From: SXXK01 sp046074645
GTDB lineage: Bacteria > Planctomycetota > Planctomycetia > Planctomycetales > Planctomycetaceae
NCBI GenBank assembly: GCA_046074645.1
Contig: JBJTOP010000392.1
Location: 1-21,020 of the forward strand
Direction: 5' to 3'
DNA length: 21,020 bases
In this document: one piece after another, positions 14,200 through 21,020 of the stretch
Numbering within the stretch: the first letter of the stretch is position 1
Layout of the letters: each line of letters begins with the position of its first letter
Program-made: the position numbers and the translations under genes
The notes under the pieces: generated by a model
Told to the model about the DNA's origin: nothing
Databases searched by the model: none
Seen by the model: the letters and a program-made list of their open reading frames with translations, nothing else

Positions 14200-15180
14200 T
14201 CAAAAGTCGCTGGTGACCTGGCCATCACCGCGACCAAAGATGTTGCGAAACACCACAGCGTCCACGTTCTCGCTGACAAACCGTACGCTGCCATCGCAGA
14301 GCGACAGTTGAGCACCGCCGACGTGCTGGCTGCGGGGGCCTGAAATCACATCGCCATGATGGATCACATCGGGTGTACGGGAATTGGGAGTCAGAAATCC
14401 GTGAACAAGCGTCTGGTAACCCGTCGCAGAGATCCACGCGGCAGCCCGTCGGCCATCCCAGGCCGACGCCGTCGCCGCCAGCATCTGCTCGCCAGTAACG
14501 CTGCACGCTGCTCCCAGACTCACTCGCTTCATCTGTCGCTGTGGGTTCACCAGCGTTGCTGCGCTGGTGATGCGGTTTCCAAAGAGTCCTTCTGCCATCA
14601 GCACCGTGTTGCTGGTGCCGTCAGTCACGTCGCGAAAACGCGTATTCGATCCACGCCAGAACAGCCCGTCACTCTGCACTGAACAGTAAGTGTTGCCGGT
14701 TCCTGTGCCGCCGTTGAGCAGATAATTGCCGCCGGCCCAGCGGTAACCAAAGCCGTCCGTAAAGAACGGATCACCGGACTCACTGGGACAGAGCAGGACC
14801 GCCAGTGTCCTTCCGGCGACGGCTGACAGAGCCTGATTCACTTGTGGGTTCCACGGCAGCCCCACAAGCAGTGGCTGCCGGAAGTCGATGAGGCCATGCA
14901 GCGCGGATTGTTCGTGGTACGGCAGGAGCTGGGCCTGGGCAGAGTAGCCGTAGAGCGATCCGGTTGCCTGGAGCGGAAAGGAATTGTGCGCGTCGTGGTA
15001 ATTGTGGGTGGCGAGAGCCAGTTGTTTCAGGTTGTTTTTGCACTGAGTCCTGCGGGCGGCCTCCCGTGCCTGCTGGACTGCAGGCAGAAGCAGCGCAACC
15101 AGAATCGCGATAATCGCGATGACGACAAGGAGTTCAATCAGAGTAAACCCGCGAAGGAAGCGACGGGATGCAAGGGACAT
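14200..15180 (-). CDS. DUF1559 protein with type II-like prepilin N terminus
   Basis: A 326-residue planctomycete-type pseudopilin. The N terminus FLRGFTLIELLVVIAIIAILVALLLPAVQQAREAARRTQC is the prepilin cleavage/methylation motif (cut before Phe, Glu at +5) with its hydrophobic helix. It is followed by KNNLKQLALATHNYHDAHNSFP, the start of DUF1559. The C-terminal SLCDGSVRFVSENVD with GRGDGQVTSDF is the usual end of this family (DGSVRF motif). Length is normal. Such proteins are found in dozens of copies in planctomycete genomes and are thought to be exported and assembled at the envelope by a pilus-like pathway; the exact role is unknown. AAGGA lies nine bases before the ATG at 15180. The lipoprotein gene follows 13 bases downstream. 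Confidence 0.95.
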   Translation of the reverse strand: MSLASRRFLRGFTLIELLVVIAIIAILVALLLPAVQQAREAARRTQCKNNLKQLALATHNYHDAHNSFPLQATGSLYGYSAQAQLLPYHEQSALHGLIDFRQPLLVGLPWNPQVNQALSAVAGRTLAVLLCPSESGDPFFTDGFGYRWAGGNYLLNGGTGTGNTYCSVQSDGLFWRGSNTRFRDVTDGTSNTVLMAEGLFGNRITSAATLVNPQRQMKRVSLGAACSVTGEQMLAATASAWDGRRAAAWISATGYQTLVHGFLTPNSRTPDVIHHGDVISGPRSQHVGGAQLSLCDGSVRFVSENVDAVVFRNIFGRGDGQVTSDF

Positions 15181-15518
15181 AAGGGAGAATCCTTTGAAGC
15201 TGGATTGATAATCGGAGTAATCGATGAATCGACGGCTGAGCGAAGCGCAATCATCAGCTGTGTGCGCGGCGCTGTCCCGGTGCCTGCGAAGCCTCAGACG
15301 GACGTATCCGCAGCGACGGGCAGACTCTCAGGAAAAAAGAGGTATCCGCTCTGAAAAAATGAACGCGACCGTGGACAGCTCTCTTCCGGCTGTACAAGTC
15401 AATTCGCCTGGGAACTCAACAGGATCCGTTGCAGCTTGCTGTTATTGAATACCTGCGAGGGCGAGATTGTTTTTGCACGGCCGGTGAGCGGACGGAGGAG
15501 CCACGATGAGAACCCGCG
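15181..15518. other. Intergenic region upstream of the DUF1559 gene
   Basis: About 340 bases with no convincing gene. It carries the promoter of the DUF1559 pair and the 3' end of the His/Cys-rich gene. A TTGACT box on the - strand (about 15397-15402) is a possible -35 element, but no matching -10 was found. No terminator-like hairpin was recognised. Confidence 0.4.
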
Positions 15519-15920
15519 TCAGCGCGCTGGGCTTGTTGCCGGACATGCGCGGGGCGGTCCGCGGGGCTGAGGCTGCAGGATGGCCGGCACAGCGAGCACC
15601 GGCAGAGTGGCAGGCGGATCCAGCCGCGTCAGCTGCGTGAAAAGCTGCAGACAGCAGATCACCGCGGGGACGCGAGGTGCCGTGAGTACATCACAGATCG
15701 GGCAATTCTCGCAGTTGTGATGTGAACGGGAGTCCGAGGTCGAAGGCTTTTCAGATTTGCCACAACCTTCTTTTCCGCAGCAATGATGAGCAGTCGCGTG
15801 GGATGTTGAAGTGGCGTGAGAGTAATCGAAACACGCGTGCAGCTGAGGCGCAAGTGCAGGCTGCAAAAGAATCTGCAAGAGTTGCAGATGCAATATAATT
15901 GCATTTATTGGAGTGCGCAT
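15519..15920 (-). CDS. Small His/Cys-rich putative metal-binding protein
   Basis: A 133-residue protein from the ATG at 15920. The N terminus MRTPINAIILHLQLLQILLQPALAPQLHA is hydrophobic and may be a signal peptide. Next comes a dense His/Cys region: SHATSTSHATAHHCC, GKEGCGK and then SRSHHNCENCPIC (about 70-82), whose N-C-x2-C-P-x-C ending is like the CPFC motif of the lipoprotein at 10868-11377. The C-terminal third is Pro/Leu/Ala-rich with no motif. The layout resembles small envelope metal-binding proteins such as DUF2946 members, but I cannot assign it. A perfect palindrome lies 16-32 bases inside the reading frame. A TTGACA -35 box is at 15984-15989 with a TATCAT or CATACT -10 box at about 15960-15968. 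Confidence 0.55.
   Translation of the reverse strand: MRTPINAIILHLQLLQILLQPALAPQLHACFDYSHATSTSHATAHHCCGKEGCGKSEKPSTSDSRSHHNCENCPICDVLTAPRVPAVICCLQLFTQLTRLDPPATLPVLAVPAILQPQPRGPPRACPATSPAR
15888..15904. promoter_or_regulatory. Perfect 7-3-7 palindrome, candidate operator
   Basis: ATGCAAT (15888-15894), three bases, ATTGCAT (15898-15904). It falls just inside the start of the His/Cys-rich gene, about 50 bases downstream of the predicted transcription start, where a bound repressor could block elongation. It shares the 12-mer AATATAATTGCA with the site upstream of the His-rich lipoprotein. Which regulator binds is unknown; the pattern is compatible with a Fur-superfamily dimer. Confidence 0.45.
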
Positions 15921-15959
15921 AGGAAGCATCAAGCAGGACCAGGTCGCGTGACAGACCAA

Positions 15960-15989
15960 AGTATGATAACGGCATTCTCACGGTGTCAA
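15960..15989 (-). promoter_or_regulatory. Sigma-70-like promoter of the His/Cys-rich gene
   Basis: On the - strand TTGACA (15984-15989) is a consensus -35 box. Candidate -10 boxes are TATCAT (15963-15968, spacer 15) and CATACT (15960-15965, spacer 18). Both give a short untranslated leader before the ATG at 15920. Confidence 0.45.
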
Positions 15990-16050
15990 GACTTCTGCGG
16001 CGAAAAATCAAATAACCGATATCCCGGCCATGAAACACCGATATCCGCGG

Positions 16051-16239
16051 TTACTTCCAAAGTTCGAAGATTCGCACCCAGCCGCAGAAGCCGGTGACTC
16101 CCGAAAACACCAGCGACAGCCCCATGAACACTGTGAGCCAAAAGCCGATTGCGGCAAGGGATGGTTCCAGCATCAGCAGGCTGCTGATCAGCACCAGCAG
16201 ACCGTTAGCGATCCGAGCACATCGTTCGAGTTCTGTCAT
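16051..16239 (-). CDS. DUF2892-type small membrane protein
   Basis: A 62-residue protein with two hydrophobic helices: NGLLVLISSLLMLEPSLAAIGFW and FMGLSLVFSGVTGFCGWVRIF. The end of the second helix, SGVTGFCGW, matches the G-x-TGFC motif of DUF2892, the transmembrane part found in YgaP-like rhodaneses and as stand-alone proteins. The ATG at 16239 (MTELERCARIANG) is the usual start of this family (an N-terminal arginine-rich helix, then the first membrane segment). A longer open frame back to 16359 overlaps the DUF1501 gene and is rejected. It lies 28 bases after the DUF1501 stop, so it may be the last gene of that unit. Its role is unknown. Confidence 0.7.
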   Translation of the reverse strand: MTELERCARIANGLLVLISSLLMLEPSLAAIGFWLTVFMGLSLVFSGVTGFCGWVRIFELWK

Positions 16240-16267
16240 GGCGGTTGTTTGCACCAAATCCGGAGCA

Positions 16268-17737
16268 TCACCCAATGAGTTCCTCCACCACCTTGCCGTG
16301 CACGTCCGTGAGTCGGAAATCGCGACCGGCGTAGCGATAGGTGAACTGTTCGTGATCAAAGCCGATGAGCTTCAGGAGTGTGGCATGGAGGTCGTGGACG
16401 TGCACGGGTTTTTCGACAGCTTTGAAGCCAAATTCATCGGTAGCTCCGTGAACATAGCCGCCGCGTGCTCCACCGCCGGCAAGCCACATAGTAAAGCCCC
16501 AGTGATTGTGGTCGCGGCCGTTGATCTTGCCGGCGTTTGAACCTTTCTGCGGCAGCTCGACGGTGGGTGTGCGACCGAATTCGCCGCCCCAGATCACGAG
16601 TGTTTCTTCGAGCATACCGCGCTGTTTCAGGTCGGTCAGCAAGGCGCCGATGGCCTGATCGCACTGTTTTGCGAGCCTCGCGTGATTGACGGCGATGTCG
16701 TCGTGGTTGTCCCAGGGCTGGCCGGCACCGTGCCACACCTGTACGAATCGCACGCCACGTTCCACCAGACGGCGAGCCGTGAGAATCTGTCGGGCCTGAA
16801 CGCCGTCACCATACATCTCCTGAATGTGCTTCGGCTCCCGACTGACATCGAATGCGTCCGCAGCTTCCGACTGCATTCGCCATGCGAGTTCCATCGACTG
16901 AATGCGGGCTTCCAGCTGAGCGTCCCCGGGACGCTCCTGCTGGTGGCGTTGATTGAGCATTCGCAGGAGATTCAGCTGCTGCAGCTGTTCGGCGGGAGTG
17001 ATTCGATCGTTGCGGACGTTTTCGATGAGTTTTTCAAGGCTGGTGTGCTGAGTATCCACGTAGGTGCCCTGGAAGACGCCGGGGAGGAATCCGCACTGCC
17101 AGTTCTGTGATTCCTGAATCGGGTAGCCGCCGGGACACATCGCCACGAAACCCGGCAGGTTCTGATTTTCGGTACCTAGTCCCCACGTCAGCCATGAGCC
17201 CATGCTTGGCCGAACCAGCCTCGCTTCTCCACAATTCATCAGCAGCAGCGAGGGTTCATGATTGGGAACGTTTGCGTGCATCGAACGAATGATGCACATG
17301 TCGTCAACGTGCTGAGCTGTGTGCGGGAAGAGATCGCTGACTTCAATTCCGCTTTGGCCATGTCGATGGAAGCGCCACGGAGATGGAAACAGCGCTCCGG
17401 TCGGACGCTCTGTCTTCAGATTCCCGCCGGACAAGAGTTCTCCGCCGCGCTGCTGCAGTTCCGGTTTTGGATCAAACGAGTCCACATGTGATGGGCCGCC
17501 GTTCATGAACAGGTGAATGATGTGCTTCACCTTCGAAGGGAACTGTGCCGGACGCGGCTGCATCGGATTCAACGGTTCCCGCTCGGAACCTCGCAGCTGT
17601 TCGGTTCGCAGCATTTCCGCAAGTGCGACGGCACCGAAACCCATGCCGCACTGTGCCAGCATTCCGCGTCGGCCAATCGCTGCCGGGCCATTACCCTGTC
17701 CGACGAATGGCAGCCGACCTGTTTGCTCGTTCTTCAT
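16268..17737 (-). CDS. DUF1501 protein with Tat-like signal
   Basis: A 489-residue planctomycete protein of the DUF1501 family, which has an alkaline-phosphatase/sulfatase-like fold. The N terminus GRRGMLAQCGMGFGAVALAEML has paired arginines before a hydrophobic stretch, a likely Tat export signal. Family stretches follow: KHIIHLFMNGGPSHVDSFDPKPEL (metal-site-like GGPSHVDxFDPK), MGSWLTWGLGTENQNLPGFVAM, VIWGGEFGRTP, GRDHNHWGFTMWLAGGG and a C-terminal LHATLLKLIGFDHEQFTYRYAGRDFRLTDV. All match the normal family order and length. The ATG at 17737 begins 22 bases after the stop of the DUF1549/DUF1553 gene. These two genes are nearly always paired in planctomycetes and are thought to act together on sulfated or complex polymers, though the substrate is unknown. 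Confidence 0.95.
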   Translation of the reverse strand: MKNEQTGRLPFVGQGNGPAAIGRRGMLAQCGMGFGAVALAEMLRTEQLRGSEREPLNPMQPRPAQFPSKVKHIIHLFMNGGPSHVDSFDPKPELQQRGGELLSGGNLKTERPTGALFPSPWRFHRHGQSGIEVSDLFPHTAQHVDDMCIIRSMHANVPNHEPSLLLMNCGEARLVRPSMGSWLTWGLGTENQNLPGFVAMCPGGYPIQESQNWQCGFLPGVFQGTYVDTQHTSLEKLIENVRNDRITPAEQLQQLNLLRMLNQRHQQERPGDAQLEARIQSMELAWRMQSEAADAFDVSREPKHIQEMYGDGVQARQILTARRLVERGVRFVQVWHGAGQPWDNHDDIAVNHARLAKQCDQAIGALLTDLKQRGMLEETLVIWGGEFGRTPTVELPQKGSNAGKINGRDHNHWGFTMWLAGGGARGGYVHGATDEFGFKAVEKPVHVHDLHATLLKLIGFDHEQFTYRYAGRDFRLTDVHGKVVEELIG

Positions 17738-17759
17738 CGCAGCAATCCCGTCTTTTCAG

Positions 17760-20450
17760 CTAATCCACAAAAGAGAATTCGTTTGTCATGAGCAGAGTAT
17801 GTGCCAGCTGCGCCCACGCGTCCTGACGTGGCGCGGCTACTTCCCGAAAATCTTCATCAGACTTCCACACTCGCGGAGCTCCTGTGCCCATCGACTGAGA
17901 GACCACAAACCGGCTGCCAAACGTGTCGTGCGACGGTCCCCCTGCACAGTCCGCCACGAAATCCAGCCAGTCGCCTGCCTGCAGTTCAATGGCCGGTACG
18001 GCAAGCGGTTGAGTTCCGTTGTGCACGGACACATCCGCAAGCACTCGACCGCCCGGTGCCACAACCCGCATGCGAATCCCGTCACCCTGCTCGTTTGCAT
18101 GACTGATCACACCATGAACCAGCACCCGACAGGTTCGTTCGGTTCGCCAGCGACGAATGGCACAATGTTCCAGACTGCGACCAGTGTGACCGCCGGTTTT
18201 GTTGAGAAACACATAGCCGAGTTGCGGGTCCGGCAGCTGTTCGCCGTACTGCAGCCGGCCCTCCCGTACAGTTCGCAGCGGCTGAAAATTTCGCACCACA
18301 CTTTCGGACTCCACCAGCTCACCAAAGCCATAGTTCCAGCCCTCAGCTTCACCGCTTCCCTGCAGCTGCTGCAGTTGATTCACAAGGATCAGGGCCGCTG
18401 CCTGCTCGTCTGCCGTTGGCCTCCGCAGCAGCACAAGCTGGAACAGGCGTTCAATTCGTGATTCCGGGGTGACCTTCGCGGCGTTCTCCGGGGCAGGACC
18501 GGCAGAAGCAGCGGCAATCTCACCGGCCCGATTCATCACAAATGCATTGTTCAAATAATACAGTCCCTGCTGAGGTACTGTGGTCTGATAGCGACGTGGT
18601 GCATGAGTGTCGGGACTGGCAAAATCAAACGTGCGGAACAACCCCGGCAGATTCTGCCGATCAATCTTTGCGTAGATGGCCCGCCGCAGGACATTCGGAT
18701 CAGCAGCCAAATCAGCCGATGGACCGCCAATCGTTCGGTCCAGCCGGCCAGCTGCACACAGGGCTGCATCCCGCTGGGATTCAAAATCCAGACGCAGACG
18801 ATTCATGCGGGCATACAGACGGTTCTCAGGGTCCTTCACTTCGGCATCAGGCCGTCGATCCGATCGCTGACGCCATGACTGCGACAGCACGATGCTGCGG
18901 ATCAGCCGCTTTTGCGACCAGCCGTGTTCGATCCAGTCGCGTGCCAGCCAATCCAGCAGTTCCGGGTGCGTCGGTGGCTCCGTGCGAACTCCAAAGTCAC
19001 TAGGCGTTTCCACCAGCCCGCGGCCCCAGAGCTGCATCCAGATGCGGTTGACGGCTACACGGGCTGTGAGCGGATTTCGGGGATCCGTGATGGCTGCCGC
19101 AAGTTCCAGACGACCGCTGCCATCCCTGAAAGCCGCAGCATTGTCGCCAGCCAGAGCGGAAAGAAATCGACGCGGCACCGCGGCTCCCCGATTTGCCGGA
19201 TTGCCGCGAACGAAAATGACCGGCTCCACCGGCTGAGGTCTGTCCACCAGTCGCAGTGTGGATGGTTCGTTTTTGGGTTCGTCCGAGGATGCAAACACGC
19301 CGTAGAGCGAGTAGTAATCGGCTGCTGGAATCGGATCGTATTTATGGTCGTGACACCGGGCACAGGCAACTGTTAATCCCAGAAGACCGCGAGTAACCAG
19401 GTCGATGCGGTCATCGATGATGTCGTGCGGGTTGTTCAGAAACCGGCGGCCCAGAGTCAGAAAGCCCATGGCCGCAAGCTGCTCCGGGTTTTCTGCTCCT
19501 GGAAGCCGATCGGCCGCCAGCTGTCGCCGAACAAATTCATCCCATCCCATGTCAGAATTCAGCGACCGAATGACCCATTCACGGTAACGCCATGCGTCTT
19601 TGTAGTCGCGGTCTTCCATGAAGACGTAGCCGCGAGTATCGGCGTAGCGGGCGAGGTCCAGCCAGTAGCGGCCCCAGCGTTCGCCGTAGTGTGGCGAAGA
19701 AAGCAGGCGATCCACGTACGCTGCGTACCATGCCTCCCAGCTGCCTGCCGCGGCCGCGGCCTCACCCTGCTGCACGTCCTCACGCTCCGGAGGTAAGCCT
19801 GTGACGGCGATCGCCAGACGCCGCACCAGCACCTGCGGTGAAGCTTCAGGGGAACGCTGCAGCCCCTCCGCCCGCAGTTTCTGATCAATCAGAAAATCAA
19901 CCACGCTCGTTGCCGGATCATGCGCAGACAGGTCGGGCTCAGCCAGCGGCTGAAAGGCCCAGTGCTGTCGCCAGCGTTCCAGACGCCGCTTCGCTTCGCC
20001 CTCCAGATCCGCAGTGTCGGGCCACGGTGCGCCAGCCTGAATCCAGTCGTGAACCGCCTGACGCTGTTCTTCGGGAAGTCGCCCTGACGGCGGCATCGCG
20101 ATGTCATCTTCCGCGTGCTGCAGCACCTGAAAAACACGGCTGCGGACAGGATCGCCAGGGACAATCAGCGGCTGATCACCCGCCTTGCCCTCGAACACAT
20201 CCCGGCGACGATCCAGACGCACACCGTGCTCCTGCTTCGTCGGTCCGTGACACTCAATACATCGCTCCAGAAGCAGTGGTCGAATTGCTTTCTCGAAGGC
20301 TTCTTCACCATCCGCCCTCGCAAAGCCAGCCGCGCTGCTGACAACGACTTCAACCAGCAGCCAAACGGCCACCACCAGCCGGTTACGAAAAAAACGGCCG
20401 ACACGCAGACGGAAGGAATCAAATGGAAGATACGAATTGAGGCAGCGCAT
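17760..20450 (-). CDS. PSCyt1-DUF1549-DUF1553 secreted cytochrome-like protein
   Basis: An 896-residue protein. A signal/anchor segment at about 23-46 is followed by a planctomycete-specific cytochrome c domain (PSCyt1): heme motif C64-I-E-C67-H68, KQEHGVRLDRRRD and Met119 in AMPPSGRL as likely axial ligand. DUF1549 comes next (about 180-400), with RRLAIAVTGLPP, YGERWGRYWLDLARYADTRGY, and a second CxxCH-type motif in ACARCHDHKYDPIP. DUF1553 (from about 470) has NPLTARVAVNRIWMQLWGRGLVETPSDFG and LDWLARDWIEHGWSQKRLIRSIVLS. A beta-rich segment of about 170 residues (about 700-870, with GGHTGRSLEHCAIRRW) is inserted before the usual ending AQLAHTLLMTNEFSFVD; this inserted form is common in the family. 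It is the first gene of a unit with DUF1501 and DUF2892. The function is probably redox-linked polymer breakdown, unproven. Confidence 0.95.
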   Translation of the reverse strand: MRCLNSYLPFDSFRLRVGRFFRNRLVVAVWLLVEVVVSSAAGFARADGEEAFEKAIRPLLLERCIECHGPTKQEHGVRLDRRRDVFEGKAGDQPLIVPGDPVRSRVFQVLQHAEDDIAMPPSGRLPEEQRQAVHDWIQAGAPWPDTADLEGEAKRRLERWRQHWAFQPLAEPDLSAHDPATSVVDFLIDQKLRAEGLQRSPEASPQVLVRRLAIAVTGLPPEREDVQQGEAAAAAGSWEAWYAAYVDRLLSSPHYGERWGRYWLDLARYADTRGYVFMEDRDYKDAWRYREWVIRSLNSDMGWDEFVRRQLAADRLPGAENPEQLAAMGFLTLGRRFLNNPHDIIDDRIDLVTRGLLGLTVACARCHDHKYDPIPAADYYSLYGVFASSDEPKNEPSTLRLVDRPQPVEPVIFVRGNPANRGAAVPRRFLSALAGDNAAAFRDGSGRLELAAAITDPRNPLTARVAVNRIWMQLWGRGLVETPSDFGVRTEPPTHPELLDWLARDWIEHGWSQKRLIRSIVLSQSWRQRSDRRPDAEVKDPENRLYARMNRLRLDFESQRDAALCAAGRLDRTIGGPSADLAADPNVLRRAIYAKIDRQNLPGLFRTFDFASPDTHAPRRYQTTVPQQGLYYLNNAFVMNRAGEIAAASAGPAPENAAKVTPESRIERLFQLVLLRRPTADEQAAALILVNQLQQLQGSGEAEGWNYGFGELVESESVVRNFQPLRTVREGRLQYGEQLPDPQLGYVFLNKTGGHTGRSLEHCAIRRWRTERTCRVLVHGVISHANEQGDGIRMRVVAPGGRVLADVSVHNGTQPLAVPAIELQAGDWLDFVADCAGGPSHDTFGSRFVVSQSMGTGAPRVWKSDEDFREVAAPRQDAWAQLAHTLLMTNEFSFVD

Positions 20451-20811
20451 TTGGAAAACCAGGGAAGTAAGGCAGTTTTCGGTTTTCAGTGGTCAGTGGT
20501 GATTGTGCTGTCTGTCGCACGTCCGTCGCGAAAGACTGAAGGAACCACCGGCGAAACAGCAGACCGCTGACCAACTCTCCCATTCTCTCGACCTGCGGGC
20601 GGAAAATCCGAGCGAATTCACTCTGAAAGGAGCGAATCACCAAAGTCGGTAATTGGAAAAATCGGCGTGGATTATCGTTGCGACAGATTCGACCGTCGAT
20701 CTCTGACACGACTTACCAATACAGACCTCCGGAAAGTTTTCCTCCCGGAAGTCAGGTTCAGCATCAGTGATTGAATGAGAACAAATGCCGCTGATGGTTG
20801 ATGCAAATTCC
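20451..20811. other. Upstream region of the DUF1549/DUF1553 gene
   Basis: About 360 bases with no convincing gene; short frames here have no recognisable product. It must contain the promoter of the DUF1549/DUF1553 unit on the - strand. No clear -10/-35 pair or Shine-Dalgarno sequence was found. A stretch near 20475-20505 has overlapping GGTTTTCAGTGGTCAGTGG-type repeats of the kind scattered in intergenic DNA. Confidence 0.5.
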
Positions 20812-20812
20812 G

Positions 20813-21020
20813 GGGGCCTGTCCCTGGCATGGCGAAACAGAGTTAAGGACACCTGATTTTGTTCTTTGGCTCCGCTTCACCGTGACAAGGCGTGCGGGGG
20901 ATGTCAATCCCCGGTTACGGTACGCACGACCTCAAAGTGCGTGGCACCTGCAGCGAAAATCTCAGAGATTTTACTGGTATCCGCATCATCTGGTATGGCA
21001 CCGGGGACAGTCCCCGCGGG
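20813..21020. repeat. Palindrome-dense element bounded by imperfect inverted repeats
   Basis: The left arm GGGGCCTGTCCCTGGCAT (20813-20830) is matched by GGGGACTGTCCCCGGTGCC on the opposite strand at 20997-21015. Between and within the arms are several perfect palindromes: GGGGAT/ATCCCC (20897-20912), ACGCAC/GTGCGT (20922-20942), AAAATCTC-A-GAGATTTT (20956-20972) and GGGGAC-A-GTCCCC (21003-21015). This density suggests a REP- or MITE-like non-coding element, possibly continuing past the window end. No transposase frame is present in view. Confidence 0.5.

Noticed and set aside
15505..15641. Short + strand frame preceded by GGAGGAG
   Set aside because: It is antisense to the end of the His/Cys-rich gene, only 45 codons long, and its translation shows no signal peptide or motif.

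Overview
The window most likely comes from the chromosome of a planctomycete. The sequence-level evidence is a PSCyt1/DUF1549/DUF1553 gene followed directly by a DUF1501 gene, a DUF1559 pseudopilin-like protein followed by a small lipoprotein, a Rho factor with a very long Arg-rich N-terminal extension, and mostly weak Shine-Dalgarno signals. Only one convincing gene (4519-4803) is on the + strand; all the others are on the - strand. No rRNA, tRNA, CRISPR array or complete insertion sequence is visible.

Layout. 1-686 is non-coding: a G/C homopolymer-rich edge followed by three 150-bp tandem repeats carrying C/G-rich hairpins. 687-8783 is an RNA-metabolism block. It holds an EamA-type transporter behind Rho, a small secreted protein on the opposite strand closed by a shared hairpin, and two consecutive DEAD-box RNA helicases (RhlE-like, then DeaD-like with a C-terminal RNA-binding domain).

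9092-13716 looks like a metal (probably zinc) handling cluster. In transcription order it contains a secreted beta-propeller resembling the zinc chaperone AztD, a His-rich lipoprotein, a lipoprotein with an H-x2-H-x-C-x2-C motif, a COG0523/CobW GTPase of the ZigA/YciC type, and a DUF1648 membrane protein whose start overlaps the GTPase stop (ATGA). A TATAAT-containing site upstream of the His-rich lipoprotein shares a 12-mer with a perfect 7-3-7 palindrome at the 5' end of another His/Cys-rich small gene (15519-15920). This suggests a shared metal-responsive regulator, although no regulator gene is in the window.

13797-15180 is a DUF1559 protein plus lipoprotein pair. 16051-20450 is the cytochrome/DUF1549/DUF1553, DUF1501 and DUF2892 set. 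20451-21020 has no gene but ends in a palindrome-dense stretch bounded by imperfect inverted repeats, possibly a REP/MITE-like element running off the window.

All family names were recognised by eye from translated motifs; no database search was run.
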